Assembly: GCF_001639065.2 (NCBI RefSeq) | Contig: NZ_LQXO02000039.1 | Location: forward strand, 1-64,000 | DNA from: Vibrio barjaei | GTDB lineage: Bacteria > Pseudomonadota > Gammaproteobacteria > Enterobacterales > Vibrionaceae | Length of the DNA: 64,000 bases | Reading direction: 5' to 3' | Part shown: one piece after another, positions 8,187-17,522 of the stretch | How the letters are laid out: every line of letters begins with the position of its first letter | Numbering within the stretch: position 1 is the stretch's first letter | Program-made: the position numbers and the translations under genes | Notes under the pieces: generated by a model | Told to the model about the DNA's origin: nothing | What the model saw: only the letters and a program-made list of their open reading frames with translations | The model's database searches: none

Positions 8187-10212
8187 AATTCACCTCCATA
8201 TCGTCCTTCTTGTTCCCGTCGGCATGAGTGTGTTGCTTGGCTAGTTCAAGCTGCTGTCGTCTGGCGTTTTCGATGGCTTCAATTTCCTCAACCTCGACGT
8301 AATAATCCACATCATCGTTGTAACTATGTTTGATACAACTTACGACAATGCCAACGAAACTAATGGCCGCTAACCACCACATGTACCAAATCATTCCAAA
8401 GCCAAAGGCCAGTGCCCAAGCTGAAATATAGATACCTGTCGGCGTATTTTTCGGCATATGAATGCGTTGATATTCCACCTTCTTCATTGGATCAAACTCA
8501 CCGCTTTCTTTCTGATACCAAAATGCATCAATTTGGTCGCCTTTTGGTAAATGTGCAAAGTTATAGAACGGTGGAGGTGACGAGGTTGCCCATTCAAAGG
8601 TACGGCCGCCCCATGGGTCTCCAGTAAGATCGAGATGCGCTTTTCTATCACGAACACTGACATAGATTTGAATAAACTGGCACACAACGCCGAGTGCAAT
8701 TACGGCGGTTCCCGCTGCGGCAACAGCAAGTAATGGGAAGTACTCAGGGTTGATATCTTGGCTAAGACGTCGCGTCATCCCCATAAAACCCAGCGCATAC
8801 AAAGGTAAGAACGCCATCAAGAAGCCAATAATCCAGAGATAGAATGCTCGTTTGCCCCACGTCTCATTCATCATGAAACCTGTTGCTTTCGGGAACCAGT
8901 AAGTGATAGCAGCAAAACAACCAAACACCACACCACCAATAATTACATTATGGAAGTGCGCAACTAGGAAGACCGAGTTGTGCAGCACAAAATCAGCACC
9001 CGGTACCGCCATCAATACACCAGTCATCCCGCCGACCGAGAAGGTAATCAAGAAACCTAGTGTCCATAACATTGGCGTGGTAAAGCGTACTCGTCCCTTG
9101 TACATAGTGAACAACCAGTTAAAGATCTTCACCCCTGTAGGGATAGAGATAATCATGGTCGCAATGCCGAAGAATGCATTGACGTTTGCACCAGATCCCA
9201 TGGTAAAGAAGTGATGTAACCAAACGACAAACGCCAAGATGGTGATCGCAATGGTCGCCCAAACTAGTGAGGTATAGCCAAACAGTTTTTTGCGTGAGAA
9301 AGTCGCTGTGACTTCCGAAAACACACCAAAAATCGGTAGTACTAGGATGTATACCTCTGGATGTCCCCATGCCCAAATCAAGTTGACGTACATCATCATG
9401 TTGCCGCCAAGTTCATTGGTGAAGAAATGCATTCCTAAGTAACGGTCTAAAGTCAGCAACGCAATGGTAACCGCCAAGATGGGGAATGAAATAATAATCA
9501 GAATATTGGCGCACAAAGATGCCCAAGTGAATACCGGCATTTTCATTAACGGCATGGATGGAGTTCGCATGCGCAATATGGTGGCAAAGAAGTTAACACC
9601 GGTTAAGGTTGTTCCGACACCAGATATTTGTAACGCCCATATCCAATAATCGACCCCGACCCCGGGGCTTGCATCAATCCCTGACAATGGTGGGTACGCC
9701 AACCAACCTGTGCGACCAAATTCACCGACACCAAGCGATAGGTTGGTGAGTATCACGCCAACAATAAACAACCAAAAACTGAGATTATTTAAGTAAGGAA
9801 AGGCGACATCTCGCGCTCCTATTTGCAAAGGAACGACGATATTCATAAGACCAATCACAAGTGGCATAGCAACGAAAAATATCATGATCACGCCGTGTGC
9901 AGTAAAAATCTGGTCATAGTGGTGAGGTGGCAAGTACCCAGCTTCACCAGCAGAAGACAGCAGTTGTTGGCTGCGCATCATCACCGCATCGGAAAAGCCA
10001 CGAATCAACATCACCATTGCCACAGCGATGTACATGAATCCCAGTTTTTTATGGTCAACTGTGGTAAACCATTCATTCCAAAGATATTGCCACTTTTTAG
10101 CTTTAGTAATAGCCGCGACTAATGCTAATCCAGCAAGTGCAATCACGACTAAAGTGACGACAATAATCGGCTCATGATATGGAATCGAATTGAGCGATAA
10201 TCTTCCAAACAT
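8176..10212 (-). CDS. cyoB: cytochrome bo3 ubiquinol oxidase subunit I
   Basis: The catalytic subunit, 678 residues, close to E. coli CyoB. It contains the heme-copper oxidase core: WAWGHPEVYILVLP near 280-293 (CuB His and cross-linked Tyr), LHHFFTMG near 330-337 (two CuB His) and VAHFHNVIIGGVVFG near 415-429 (heme His ligands). It reduces O2 to water and pumps protons using ubiquinol. The five-base gap to cyoA and overlap with cyoC place it centrally in the operon. Confidence 0.95.
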   Translation of the reverse strand: MFGRLSLNSIPYHEPIIVVTLVVIALAGLALVAAITKAKKWQYLWNEWFTTVDHKKLGFMYIAVAMVMLIRGFSDAVMMRSQQLLSSAGEAGYLPPHHYDQIFTAHGVIMIFFVAMPLVIGLMNIVVPLQIGARDVAFPYLNNLSFWLFIVGVILTNLSLGVGEFGRTGWLAYPPLSGIDASPGVGVDYWIWALQISGVGTTLTGVNFFATILRMRTPSMPLMKMPVFTWASLCANILIIISFPILAVTIALLTLDRYLGMHFFTNELGGNMMMYVNLIWAWGHPEVYILVLPIFGVFSEVTATFSRKKLFGYTSLVWATIAITILAFVVWLHHFFTMGSGANVNAFFGIATMIISIPTGVKIFNWLFTMYKGRVRFTTPMLWTLGFLITFSVGGMTGVLMAVPGADFVLHNSVFLVAHFHNVIIGGVVFGCFAAITYWFPKATGFMMNETWGKRAFYLWIIGFLMAFLPLYALGFMGMTRRLSQDINPEYFPLLAVAAAGTAVIALGVVCQFIQIYVSVRDRKAHLDLTGDPWGGRTFEWATSSPPPFYNFAHLPKGDQIDAFWYQKESGEFDPMKKVEYQRIHMPKNTPTGIYISAWALAFGFGMIWYMWWLAAISFVGIVVSCIKHSYNDDVDYYVEVEEIEAIENARRQQLELAKQHTHADGNKKDDMEVNYAG

Positions 10213-10217
10213 AACGT

Positions 10218-11099
10218 TTATCCTTCGTGTTCGGGTAAACGGTTCATCGAACCTGGATACTGAGTTACAACATCATTAAACAGCGCGGGAGGGACACTCG
10301 AATAAAGACTGACAGGATCAGCCACACTCGGTTCTGCCAGCGCTCGATATTGCTGCCAGTTTTCGATCTGTTTTGGACTGTGTTTTACTTTGTCTACCCA
10401 TTTGGAAAAGGCCTGTTTATTTTCCAAAGCGGCGGCAGTGAACTTCATTTCGGAGAACCCTTTACCGCTGTAGCTAGAAGCAAAGCCTTTGTAATCTCCT
10501 TGATGATTCGCAATCAGATTCAGTCGCGTCACCATGCCGGGCATCGCGTAGATCTGAGACCCGAGCCTCGGGATAAAGAACGCATTCATAATGTTGTCAG
10601 AAGTAATTTTGAATGTGACCGGAACATCCTTAGGAAAGGCTACATAGTTAACCGTTGCTATCCCTTGTTCTGGATAGATAAACAGCCACTTCCAATCGAG
10701 TGAAACCACTTCGATTGTTAAAGGTTTTTCTGGATGTGCGATGGGTTTAGATGGCTCTAAAGCGTGAGTAGAACGCCAAGTAATGACCGCCAAAATCGCG
10801 ATAATAATAATCGGTATAGTCCAAACCACCACCTCAATTTTGGTCGAGTGAGCCCAGTCTGGAGCGTACTCTTCTTCGGTGTTAGTTGAACGATACCGAT
10901 AAGCAAAATAAACCGTCATCAGAATCACGGGAATGACAACTATCAACATCAGCAAAAGAGCAGTGATAATCAGCTCTTTTTCTTGAACGCCAATTGCACC
11001 TTTGGGGTCAAGTAAAGCAGAACTGCATCCAGAAAGAGTAAGTATGGCAGTCGCCACACCTCCCCTAAGCAAGATGCTTTGATATCTTGAGGCTTTCAT
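10218..11099 (-). CDS. cyoA: cytochrome bo3 ubiquinol oxidase subunit II (lipoprotein)
   Basis: With the start at 11099 the protein has 293 residues. It begins with a lipoprotein signal ending in LTLSGC (Cys25), then two membrane helices and a periplasmic cupredoxin domain. The CuA ligands of cytochrome c oxidases are missing: the region that would hold Cys-x3-Cys reads GFASSYSGKGFSEM. This marks the enzyme as a quinol oxidase. I chose 11099 over the longer 11159 start because the shorter form begins directly with the signal peptide and has GAGAAAG upstream. Confidence 0.92.
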   Translation of the reverse strand: MKASRYQSILLRGGVATAILTLSGCSSALLDPKGAIGVQEKELIITALLLMLIVVIPVILMTVYFAYRYRSTNTEEEYAPDWAHSTKIEVVVWTIPIIIIAILAVITWRSTHALEPSKPIAHPEKPLTIEVVSLDWKWLFIYPEQGIATVNYVAFPKDVPVTFKITSDNIMNAFFIPRLGSQIYAMPGMVTRLNLIANHQGDYKGFASSYSGKGFSEMKFTAAALENKQAFSKWVDKVKHSPKQIENWQQYRALAEPSVADPVSLYSSVPPALFNDVVTQYPGSMNRLPEHEG

Positions 11100-11575
11100 T
11101 AACTTTCTCGAGTATATTCGGGCTTGACTACATTGTCGGAACTCGTTGTCAAAACCCATTAGTTAGAATTATGTTTTTGTTGAGCGTGTGTAAGCAAAAT
11201 CATCAAAGTGAAGCGTAAAACCCATGCTTCAAACATGGATTTATTGTTACACTTTGAAATATATTGTTACAGCAAGTGCATTATGCGTAGATAAAATGTG
11301 AAGCACATCTGTCGTATTTGAAATCTAAGCTTGCGTGAATCAAGTTAGACAACGGGATGTGATAGTAAGAGCTGAGGCGAGATAGTATTACTATCTAATT
11401 GATATTAAATAATTAAAAAGGTAATTGAATGTATATTTACGTTGTTATCAAATGCGTTCAATAACACGCCATTTGTTGCAATATTGTTATCACCACAACA
11501 ATAGAAATGTGATTTTATTCATGAATTTAGGATTTCAAGTTAACATGTAAATTACACTGCAATTCACATAAACCC
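11100..11575. promoter_or_regulatory. cyo operon upstream region with repeated and palindromic motifs
   Basis: 476 bases with no gene. The cyo promoter must lie here. Visible elements are a direct repeat ATTGTTAC ending at 11250 and 11270 (20-base period), an inverted repeat CCATG/CATGG at 11222-11238, and a partial CRP-like site TGTGA-TTTTAT-TCATG at 11508-11523. Oxygen regulators such as ArcA or FNR would be expected on a bo oxidase operon, but I see no convincing consensus site. Confidence 0.4.
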
Positions 11576-12442
11576 TTACTTCTGTAAAATAATCATCTCA
11601 TCTCCGACCCATTGAAGTAATTGTTTAGTCGCTTTAGACAAGATTTGATTCTGACGAACAATGTAGCCGAGGTTCGTTGTCGGGAAATCAGATAACGGCG
11701 TAACATCTGTCTGAATATTTCTTTTCGTTGACAGCGCAAACTCAGGGATGATTGCCACCCCAAAACCAGCTTCAGCCCAATCAATTTGTGCATCGACGCT
11801 CCCTACTTCCATCACACGATAATTTGAAAGATTTAATCTAGGTAACGCGTCATCAATTAAATCCCGCGTTCGGGTGTCATGGCCAAGTAGAATCAAAGTA
11901 ATTTCGCTTTGATTGGCGATGGCTTGTTGAAACCCTTCACCAAACGCCACCCATTTGACCTGTTGTAACTCTACAAAGTGCAACGGCTGAGATTGCTGTT
12001 GGGAAATAACAAATCCCACATCGGCCTCGGCCTTTTTAACTAAATCTGCTGCTTGAGATGACGTGGTATTTAAAAGCACGATATCCATTCCAGGGTAAGC
12101 ATTTCTGAACAGTTTAAACGCACCAATAAGCAACATACGTGAAATAATATCGCTTGCTGCTACAGTGATGGTTCCCTTGTCTAACTCATTAAGTGCATTC
12201 AGATCGGATTGACACACCTGCAACTCTTCCAAAGTCTTGATACTGCTTTGTAGTAAACGCTCACCCGCTTGAGTGAGATGAAAAGGATTACGATCTAACA
12301 GCTTCACGCCTGTTGTTTGCTCTAGCTGTTTTAACTGTAAGCTCACGTTAGGCTGAGTCATGTGCAGCGCATTGGCCGCTTTACCAAAATGTTTGTATTC
12401 AGCCAGTGTTACAAACGTCTTTAACCAATGAATATCTAACAT
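11576..12442 (-). CDS. LysR-family transcriptional regulator (divergent from purA-like gene)
   Basis: A 288-residue protein. The N-terminal winged HTH (residues 1-60) has the usual LysR pattern FGKAANALHMTQPNVSLQLKQ, and a periplasmic-binding-protein-like effector domain follows from about 90. It is divergent from the adenylosuccinate synthetase paralogue 147 bases away, the classic arrangement in which a LysR protein controls its neighbour. The effector is unknown, and a purine or amino-acid-like ligand is only a guess from context. Confidence 0.88.
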   Translation of the reverse strand: MLDIHWLKTFVTLAEYKHFGKAANALHMTQPNVSLQLKQLEQTTGVKLLDRNPFHLTQAGERLLQSSIKTLEELQVCQSDLNALNELDKGTITVAASDIISRMLLIGAFKLFRNAYPGMDIVLLNTTSSQAADLVKKAEADVGFVISQQQSQPLHFVELQQVKWVAFGEGFQQAIANQSEITLILLGHDTRTRDLIDDALPRLNLSNYRVMEVGSVDAQIDWAEAGFGVAIIPEFALSTKRNIQTDVTPLSDFPTTNLGYIVRQNQILSKATKQLLQWVGDEMIILQK

Positions 12443-12589
12443 TTCTCTCCCCTCTTAATGCGTGAGTTTAGTCAATAGAATAGTCATAGTTCTGATATGA
12501 ATTTCTTATTGACTTAATAATTATAATTAATTTTTCTTATTCGTACTACAAGGTTAAGCTGGCTCCCTAATCAATTAGGAGAACTTATT
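12443..12589. promoter_or_regulatory. divergent promoter region of lysR and purA-like gene
   Basis: 147 AT-rich bases. An interrupted palindrome TTC-TGATAT-GAA at 12490-12501 could be a LysR-type half-site pair. AGGAGAA at 12576-12582 is the ribosome binding site of the purA-like gene. Confidence 0.35.
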
Positions 12590-13849
12590 ATGTCGTCTAT
12601 CGTTGTTGTAGGTGCTAACTGGGGTGATGAAGGCAAAGGCCGCATCGTTGACTTTCTAGCTGCAGACGCGTCTGCAAGCATTCGCTTTCAAGGTGGAAAC
12701 AATGCGGGTCACACTGTAGTCAATGACTTCGGTACCTTCAAACTACACCAACTTCCTAGTGGCATTTTTAATCCTAATTGTACCGCTGTGCTTGGCCCGG
12801 GTATGGTCATCAGCCCTGCCGCACTAAGTGAAGAAATTGCTGAAGTCGAATCAGCAGGCGTTAAAATTAATCTATGTATTTCAGACCGTGCGACATTATG
12901 TCTGCCTCTTCACGCTCTTGAGGATACTTTAGAAGAGCAACGTCTAGGCGATGCTGCTTACGGTTCAACTCGACAAGGTATCGCACCAGCTTACGGCGAT
13001 CGTGTGATGAAAAAAGGTATTTTAGTCGGTTGGTTACAACAACCTGACGTCCTAGAGCAACGCCTTCAATTTATGCTCGATTGGAAAATGCCTCAGCTAA
13101 AAGCGCTTTATCCACAATGTGACTATTCACAAAGCGCAAAAGAAATCACTGAATGGCTACTAGAGGTGACTAAGTCTTGGCGTCCATTTATTTGTAATGT
13201 CACTGAGCCACTAAAAGCATTGCAAGCTAAAGATGCGAACTTGTTGTTTGAAGCGCAGTTAGGTGCGGGTCGCGACCTAGTATACGGTGAGTATCCTTGG
13301 ACAACGTCATCTAACGTAACAGCCGCTTATGCAGGTATCGGCAGTGGTCTACCGGCACTCAGACCTGAACGCGTGATCGCGGTAGCTAAGGCATTTAGTT
13401 CATCCGTGGGGACAGGTACATTGGTCACTGCGATGGAAGAACAAGACAACTTCCGAGAAAGCGCTAACGAGTTCGGTGCAACAACGGGTCGCCCACGTGA
13501 CATGGGTTTCTTTGATGCCGTAGCGACCAGAAATGGCGTTGAGCTACAAGCAGCTACTGAAATTGCACTGACGAAAATCGACTGTTTAACGGGTTTAAAA
13601 GACCTAAAAATCTGTGTCGCTTACGATGGCGAACATACTGAAAACCCTATTTGGCCTCAAACTGCTGCACTGGCACCGGTCTACGAGCAAATGGAAGGAT
13701 GGGATGAAGACATCACCGGCTGTCGTAGTTTCGAGGAGTTGCCAAAAGCAGCGCAAGACTATGTGACACGTATCGAAAGCTTAATGGGTGTGCCTGTACG
13801 CATGGTATCCGTTGGTCCAGAGCGTGACCAGATGATCATTCGCGACTAA
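12590..13849 (+). CDS. adenylosuccinate synthetase paralogue
   Basis: A 419-residue PurA-family protein. The GTP-binding GDEGKG (12-17) and the catalytic Asp13 and His41 are present, so activity is likely: IMP + aspartate + GTP to adenylosuccinate. It differs from the usual gammaproteobacterial PurA: it is shorter than about 432 residues, reads GSTRQGIAPAYGDR where E. coli has GTTGRGIGPAY, and has ISDRATLC instead of LLSEACPL. This variant resembles PurA forms I recall from Firmicutes, so the gene may be acquired. Its divergent LysR partner suggests a conditional role rather than housekeeping purA. Confidence 0.85.
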   Translation: MSSIVVVGANWGDEGKGRIVDFLAADASASIRFQGGNNAGHTVVNDFGTFKLHQLPSGIFNPNCTAVLGPGMVISPAALSEEIAEVESAGVKINLCISDRATLCLPLHALEDTLEEQRLGDAAYGSTRQGIAPAYGDRVMKKGILVGWLQQPDVLEQRLQFMLDWKMPQLKALYPQCDYSQSAKEITEWLLEVTKSWRPFICNVTEPLKALQAKDANLLFEAQLGAGRDLVYGEYPWTTSSNVTAAYAGIGSGLPALRPERVIAVAKAFSSSVGTGTLVTAMEEQDNFRESANEFGATTGRPRDMGFFDAVATRNGVELQAATEIALTKIDCLTGLKDLKICVAYDGEHTENPIWPQTAALAPVYEQMEGWDEDITGCRSFEELPKAAQDYVTRIESLMGVPVRMVSVGPERDQMIIRD

Positions 13850-13873
13850 CAGCAGCGAATTTCACAGATAAGA

Positions 13874-13897
13874 AAGCCCAGCTCGATAGCTGGGCTT
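13874..13897. terminator. bidirectional rho-independent terminator
   Basis: AAGCCCAGCT (13874-13883) and AGCTGGGCTT (13888-13897) form a perfect 10-bp stem with a CGAT loop, followed by a T-rich stretch on the plus side. It separates the purA-like gene from the converging methyltransferase gene. Confidence 0.85.
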
Positions 13898-13943
13898 GTT
13901 GCATTTTATAACTTTAAAAGTTAGTGCAAATGAATCACGTACT

Positions 13944-15014
13944 TTACGACTTTATTTTTAATTTCAGTAAAGTATGACCTAAACCAATATCGTCGGTACG
14001 CTCTACCACTTCTAATCCGGACTCTTCGACAATTTCTAAGAAGTCTTCACTGCGATAGAAACGACTATTACCGTTTGCTAGACAGGTGAAATACAGTGAC
14101 GTCGCGTTCAAACTAAACGACGCCGCATCGTATTTCTGTGCATCCCAAAACAGCTCAAGAATATAGACAGTTGAATCGGGAGTCAGCTGAGAACGAACAT
14201 TTCTTAAAATCGTTAGAATCTCCATTGGAGAGAAACAATCTAAGAACTGGCTCATCCACCAGACATCTGCTTTCTCAGGTAAGGCTTGAGACTTGTCCAG
14301 CATGTTAGCAGGGAAAGGATGAACACGCTGTGCAAAGCCATTGTCTGCTACATTCTTCATTGCCACATTAAGCTGTTGAGGCAAATCGACTATCGTTACT
14401 TCAACATCGCTATTGTAGCCGCAGCATTGCATCGCCCATTTACCAGTGTTACCACCAATGTCCACGATATGCTTCGGCTCTTGGCTAAACACTTCTTTCA
14501 ATAAAATAGGAAACGATCTGTCCGAGTAGAAATGATCAAACTTGAACCAACTCTCTTTTGCTTTCTCTGGCAACTGAGACAAGCCTTGATATATCGTTTC
14601 CCATTCACCAAGTTCCTTTAAACCCGCTGGTTTGCCTTCTTTAATCGATTCCGTCAAATGCATCATAGCGGCGTAACAAACATCAGCTGTGAAATCCATA
14701 TTCGCCTGAGTCATACCATCATGAAGCAAAAAGAAGCCCATATTAGCTAGCGAATAGTTGGGTTTGTTCCACAATACGATATGAGTACTGATTGCCATGT
14801 CGAGTAGCACTTTGACACCATACTCAGAGACACCAGTTGCTTGGGCAATTTCAGGAGCACTTAGCCCCTGTTCTCCCGCTTTATCGAGTTCAGCTAAAAT
14901 ACCTAGGTCTCGTAAAGTGCGAGCGGCTTGAAATACAATTGGGGCAAAAGACAGCTCTTGAGCCGCTGTCTTTGCTTCAAATGCATTGTATGGATCAATA
15001 TTTTGTTTTGACAC
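13944..15014 (-). CDS. SAM-dependent methyltransferase of the aryl polyene cluster
   Basis: A 356-residue protein. Residues 20-105 form a winged-helix dimerisation domain (GLSAPEIAQATGVSEYGVKVLL). The Rossmann methyltransferase domain starts at VDIGGNTGKWA (about 188-198, motif I), and DLPQQL near 214-219 is the motif II region. This is the O-methyltransferase-2-like architecture. In known APE clusters a methyltransferase modifies the aromatic head group. It lies on the opposite strand next to the lipoprotein gene, at the edge of the polyene genes. The exact methylation site (ring carbon or oxygen) cannot be read from sequence. Confidence 0.8.
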   Translation of the reverse strand: MSKQNIDPYNAFEAKTAAQELSFAPIVFQAARTLRDLGILAELDKAGEQGLSAPEIAQATGVSEYGVKVLLDMAISTHIVLWNKPNYSLANMGFFLLHDGMTQANMDFTADVCYAAMMHLTESIKEGKPAGLKELGEWETIYQGLSQLPEKAKESWFKFDHFYSDRSFPILLKEVFSQEPKHIVDIGGNTGKWAMQCCGYNSDVEVTIVDLPQQLNVAMKNVADNGFAQRVHPFPANMLDKSQALPEKADVWWMSQFLDCFSPMEILTILRNVRSQLTPDSTVYILELFWDAQKYDAASFSLNATSLYFTCLANGNSRFYRSEDFLEIVEESGLEVVERTDDIGLGHTLLKLKIKS

Positions 15015-15042
15015 ATCAATTCCTGGTGGTTGTTCTGTTCAA

Positions 15043-15435
15043 TTATTTTGCTGCTGCGATAGCGGCAAGCTGCTTTCTTATATCAGTATTCAAATTGTTG
15101 ATCCAGCGATTGTAATTTCTATGAATTTCGCCGTCTGCTGCTTTTAAGTTCTTAGAGCTTACATAAGTAATTGAATAGAATTTATTAGTGTAAGGTATTT
15201 TAGCTTCAGCTTTATGGCTACGAACCGAAATTGCTGCTTTTAAAACGCCTTCTTCAGGTTCAGTGATCACCCAACCGCGATTCGTCGCAGCTTCAGTGAT
15301 CGCCAACTTGACTTGTGCTGCCGTTAAATCATATGTTACCGGCTCATTGTCAAAATTCAGTACAGGTTGGACTCTTCCACAACCTACTACGACCAATGCT
15401 ACAGCAACTGCCATCGCGAACTTTAACGCTTTCAT
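15043..15435 (-). CDS. small lipoprotein of the aryl polyene cluster
   Basis: A 130-residue protein with a lipoprotein signal peptide ending VALVVVGC (Cys19), then a small soluble alpha/beta domain rich in Lys/Ala. It is divergent from apeC and 28 bases upstream of the methyltransferase gene, so those two form a short leftward operon. Small lipoproteins of this kind recur in APE clusters and may help place the pigment at the outer membrane. Its biochemical role is unknown. Confidence 0.7.
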   Translation of the reverse strand: MKALKFAMAVAVALVVVGCGRVQPVLNFDNEPVTYDLTAAQVKLAITEAATNRGWVITEPEEGVLKAAISVRSHKAEAKIPYTNKFYSITYVSSKNLKAADGEIHRNYNRWINNLNTDIRKQLAAIAAAK

Positions 15436-15505
15436 ATTAATTCCTTACATTTTAGTTTATAAAACGATATAATTATCCAGTCGTATCTAAATAAATCAAT
15501 ACCTT

Positions 15506-16174
15506 ATGTCAAATTCAACTCCATTAATCTCCTTTCACCTTGACGCATGGAGTGCAAAATCAAACGGTCTGCATACTATTTCTGATTGGCAAGATTGGTA
15601 CCACACTGGCAACTGCCCTAGCGAAGGCACGTTAGAAGTGAACCGCATACCTGCCATGATGCGCCGTCGTATGAGTACATTAAGTAAGCTGGCTGTCCAA
15701 TGTGCACTTGAGCTTATGGAAGAACAGCCTATTGATTATATTGTTTTTTCTAGTAGACATGGTGAGCTACGACGCAGTTCCGAATTAATTAAAACTATTG
15801 TCAGTGGTTACGATGCGTCTCCTATGGCTTTTTCTCAGTCTGTACACAATACGGCAGCCGGACTCACTACCATTGCGGCAAAGAAAGCCATTCCAGTCAC
15901 TTCAATTGCAGCATCGGACAATACGTTTAATAGTGCATTAATTGAAGCGTGGAGTTACTTAGAAGAAAACCCTGAACATCATGTCTTGGTTGTAGACTTT
16001 GATGAGCCTTTACCTGAGATTTATCAGCAATTCAAAGATCAAGAGTTTTGCGGCTATAGCCTTGGTTTGGTATTGTCGCATGGAAATTCGATGCAAGTCC
16101 CTCCAATAACGGCGTCCAATCAACCGCAAGCTTTGGACTTTCTTCGACATCTTTTAGCCTCAACACAGTCATAA
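15506..16174 (+). CDS. apeC: aryl polyene chain-length-factor-like ketosynthase partner
   Basis: A 222-residue truncated ketosynthase-like protein (beta-ketoacyl synthase N-terminal family). The active-site Cys region reads SVHNTAAGL, with no Cys, so it cannot condense by itself. In the Xenorhabdus APE system, as I recall it, ApeC pairs with the ketosynthase ApeO as a chain-length factor, and the letter order of genes matches here. It is the first gene of the long rightward operon, 70 bases from the divergent lipoprotein gene. Confidence 0.82.
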   Translation: MSNSTPLISFHLDAWSAKSNGLHTISDWQDWYHTGNCPSEGTLEVNRIPAMMRRRMSTLSKLAVQCALELMEEQPIDYIVFSSRHGELRRSSELIKTIVSGYDASPMAFSQSVHNTAAGLTTIAAKKAIPVTSIAASDNTFNSALIEAWSYLEENPEHHVLVVDFDEPLPEIYQQFKDQEFCGYSLGLVLSHGNSMQVPPITASNQPQALDFLRHLLASTQS

Positions 16175-16189
16175 CTTATTAATAATCGC

Positions 16190-16978
16190 ATGATAGTGAA
16201 GTCTCTATATCTTAAAGTGAATCAGATCTGGCGTATTGCTGCGACAGGTTTTTGCTTTAGTGTGTTCGGCATTGGGGGATTAGCACTGAGTTTTGTGCTA
16301 ATTCCGTTCATTATCCGAACTACATCTGAGACAGAACTAAGAGAACATCGCGTACAGGCATTGATTCAATCTTCTTTCCATGTATTTTGTCGGTTAATGA
16401 AATTTACTGGTGCTATCGATTACAAGATAACTGGCGCTGCTCTGTTACAAAACGACCGTAATTGCCTGATTGTGGCCAATCACCCGAGTCTAATTGATTA
16501 CGTTTTGATTGCCTCGCAACTTAAGCAATGTGATTGCTTGGTGAAAAGTGCAATATGGCGTAACCCGTTTATGAAACACATCGTACAAGCGGCAGGCTAT
16601 ATTCCCAATGAAGCCCCAGATGATGTTATTACAATTTGCGAACAACGATTTGAGCAAGGCAATGTGTTACTCGTTTTCCCAGAAGGAACACGCACCACAC
16701 CTGGTGTCGAATCAAAGCTACAAAGAGGTGCAGCTCAAATTGCCGTGCGTACTCAGCGTGATTTGCGGGTAGTTCACATTACTGTAATGCCCTCTTTTCT
16801 CACGAAACAAAAAAAGTGGTACCAAGTTCCAAAGACCAAGCCCTTTTTCCATGTCGAAATAAAGGGTAAGATTGAAATCGCGCCCTTTATTGAGCAAACT
16901 AATTCTCCGACTTTAGCGGCAAGAAAACTAAACCGTTATTTGGCCGAAGCGATTTTCCCCGAAAATGAACACCAATAA
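16190..16978 (+). CDS. apeD: 1-acylglycerol-3-phosphate-type acyltransferase
   Basis: A 262-residue membrane-associated PlsC-family acyltransferase. An N-terminal hydrophobic segment (about 18-42) is followed by the catalytic HX4D motif HPSLID (about residues 97-102) and the substrate-binding FPEGTR (about 163-168). It probably transfers the finished polyene acyl chain, or a fatty acid, to a lipid acceptor. It lies 15 bases after apeC and 10 bases before the first ACP gene. The acceptor is unknown. Confidence 0.8.
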   Translation: MIVKSLYLKVNQIWRIAATGFCFSVFGIGGLALSFVLIPFIIRTTSETELREHRVQALIQSSFHVFCRLMKFTGAIDYKITGAALLQNDRNCLIVANHPSLIDYVLIASQLKQCDCLVKSAIWRNPFMKHIVQAAGYIPNEAPDDVITICEQRFEQGNVLLVFPEGTRTTPGVESKLQRGAAQIAVRTQRDLRVVHITVMPSFLTKQKKWYQVPKTKPFFHVEIKGKIEIAPFIEQTNSPTLAARKLNRYLAEAIFPENEHQ

Positions 16979-16988
16979 GTAGGACCCT

Positions 16989-17249
16989 GTGGAAGCACTA
17001 CAAAACCAAATCAAACAACTGATTATTGACGCCCTAAACCTTGAAGATATTACTATTGACGATATCGAAACTGATGCACCACTGTTCGGTGATGGTCTAG
17101 GCCTAGATTCCATTGATGCTCTTGAACTCGGCTTAGCCATTAAGAAAACGTTCAATATCGTAATTGACGCAGACGACACTAATACACGTGAACACTTTGC
17201 ATCTGTAGCAAACCTTGCAAAGTACATTTCGTCTCAAACTAGCAACTAA
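16989..17249 (+). CDS. apeE: acyl carrier protein 1 of the aryl polyene cluster
   Basis: An 86-residue acidic ACP. The phosphopantetheine Ser lies in LGLDSIDALELGL (about residues 38-50). It starts at GTG with AGGACC just upstream. It carries the growing polyene. Two ACP genes in tandem are a fixed feature of APE clusters. Confidence 0.9.
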   Translation: MEALQNQIKQLIIDALNLEDITIDDIETDAPLFGDGLGLDSIDALELGLAIKKTFNIVIDADDTNTREHFASVANLAKYISSQTSN

Positions 17250-17264
17250 TCGATAGATATCAGC

Positions 17265-17522
17265 ATGACAGAATTAAACCAACAGCAAGTATTTGACCAA
17301 GTAAAAGATGCTCTCATGGAGCTGTTTGAAATTGACGAAGCGGATATTCAACCTGAAGCTCACCTTTATCAAGACCTTGATTTAGATAGCATTGATGCTG
17401 TTGATCTTGTAGTTCACTTGCAAAAGGTAACTGGCAAAAAGATCAAGCCTGAAGAGTTCAAAGCTGTACGCACCGTTAATGACGTTGTGGTCTCTGTGAC
17501 TGAGCTATTGAAAGATAAATAA
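17265..17522 (+). CDS. apeF: acyl carrier protein 2 of the aryl polyene cluster
   Basis: An 85-residue acidic ACP with the prosthetic-group Ser in LDLDSIDAVDLVV (about residues 38-50). It is closely related in pattern to the preceding ACP, but different enough to suggest separate partners. Its stop codon overlaps the next start (TAATG). Confidence 0.9.
   Translation: MTELNQQQVFDQVKDALMELFEIDEADIQPEAHLYQDLDLDSIDAVDLVVHLQKVTGKKIKPEEFKAVRTVNDVVVSVTELLKDK

Noticed and set aside
11100..11159. 20-codon longer N-terminus of CyoA
   Set aside because: No ribosome binding site at 11159, and it would put charged residues before the lipoprotein signal peptide.
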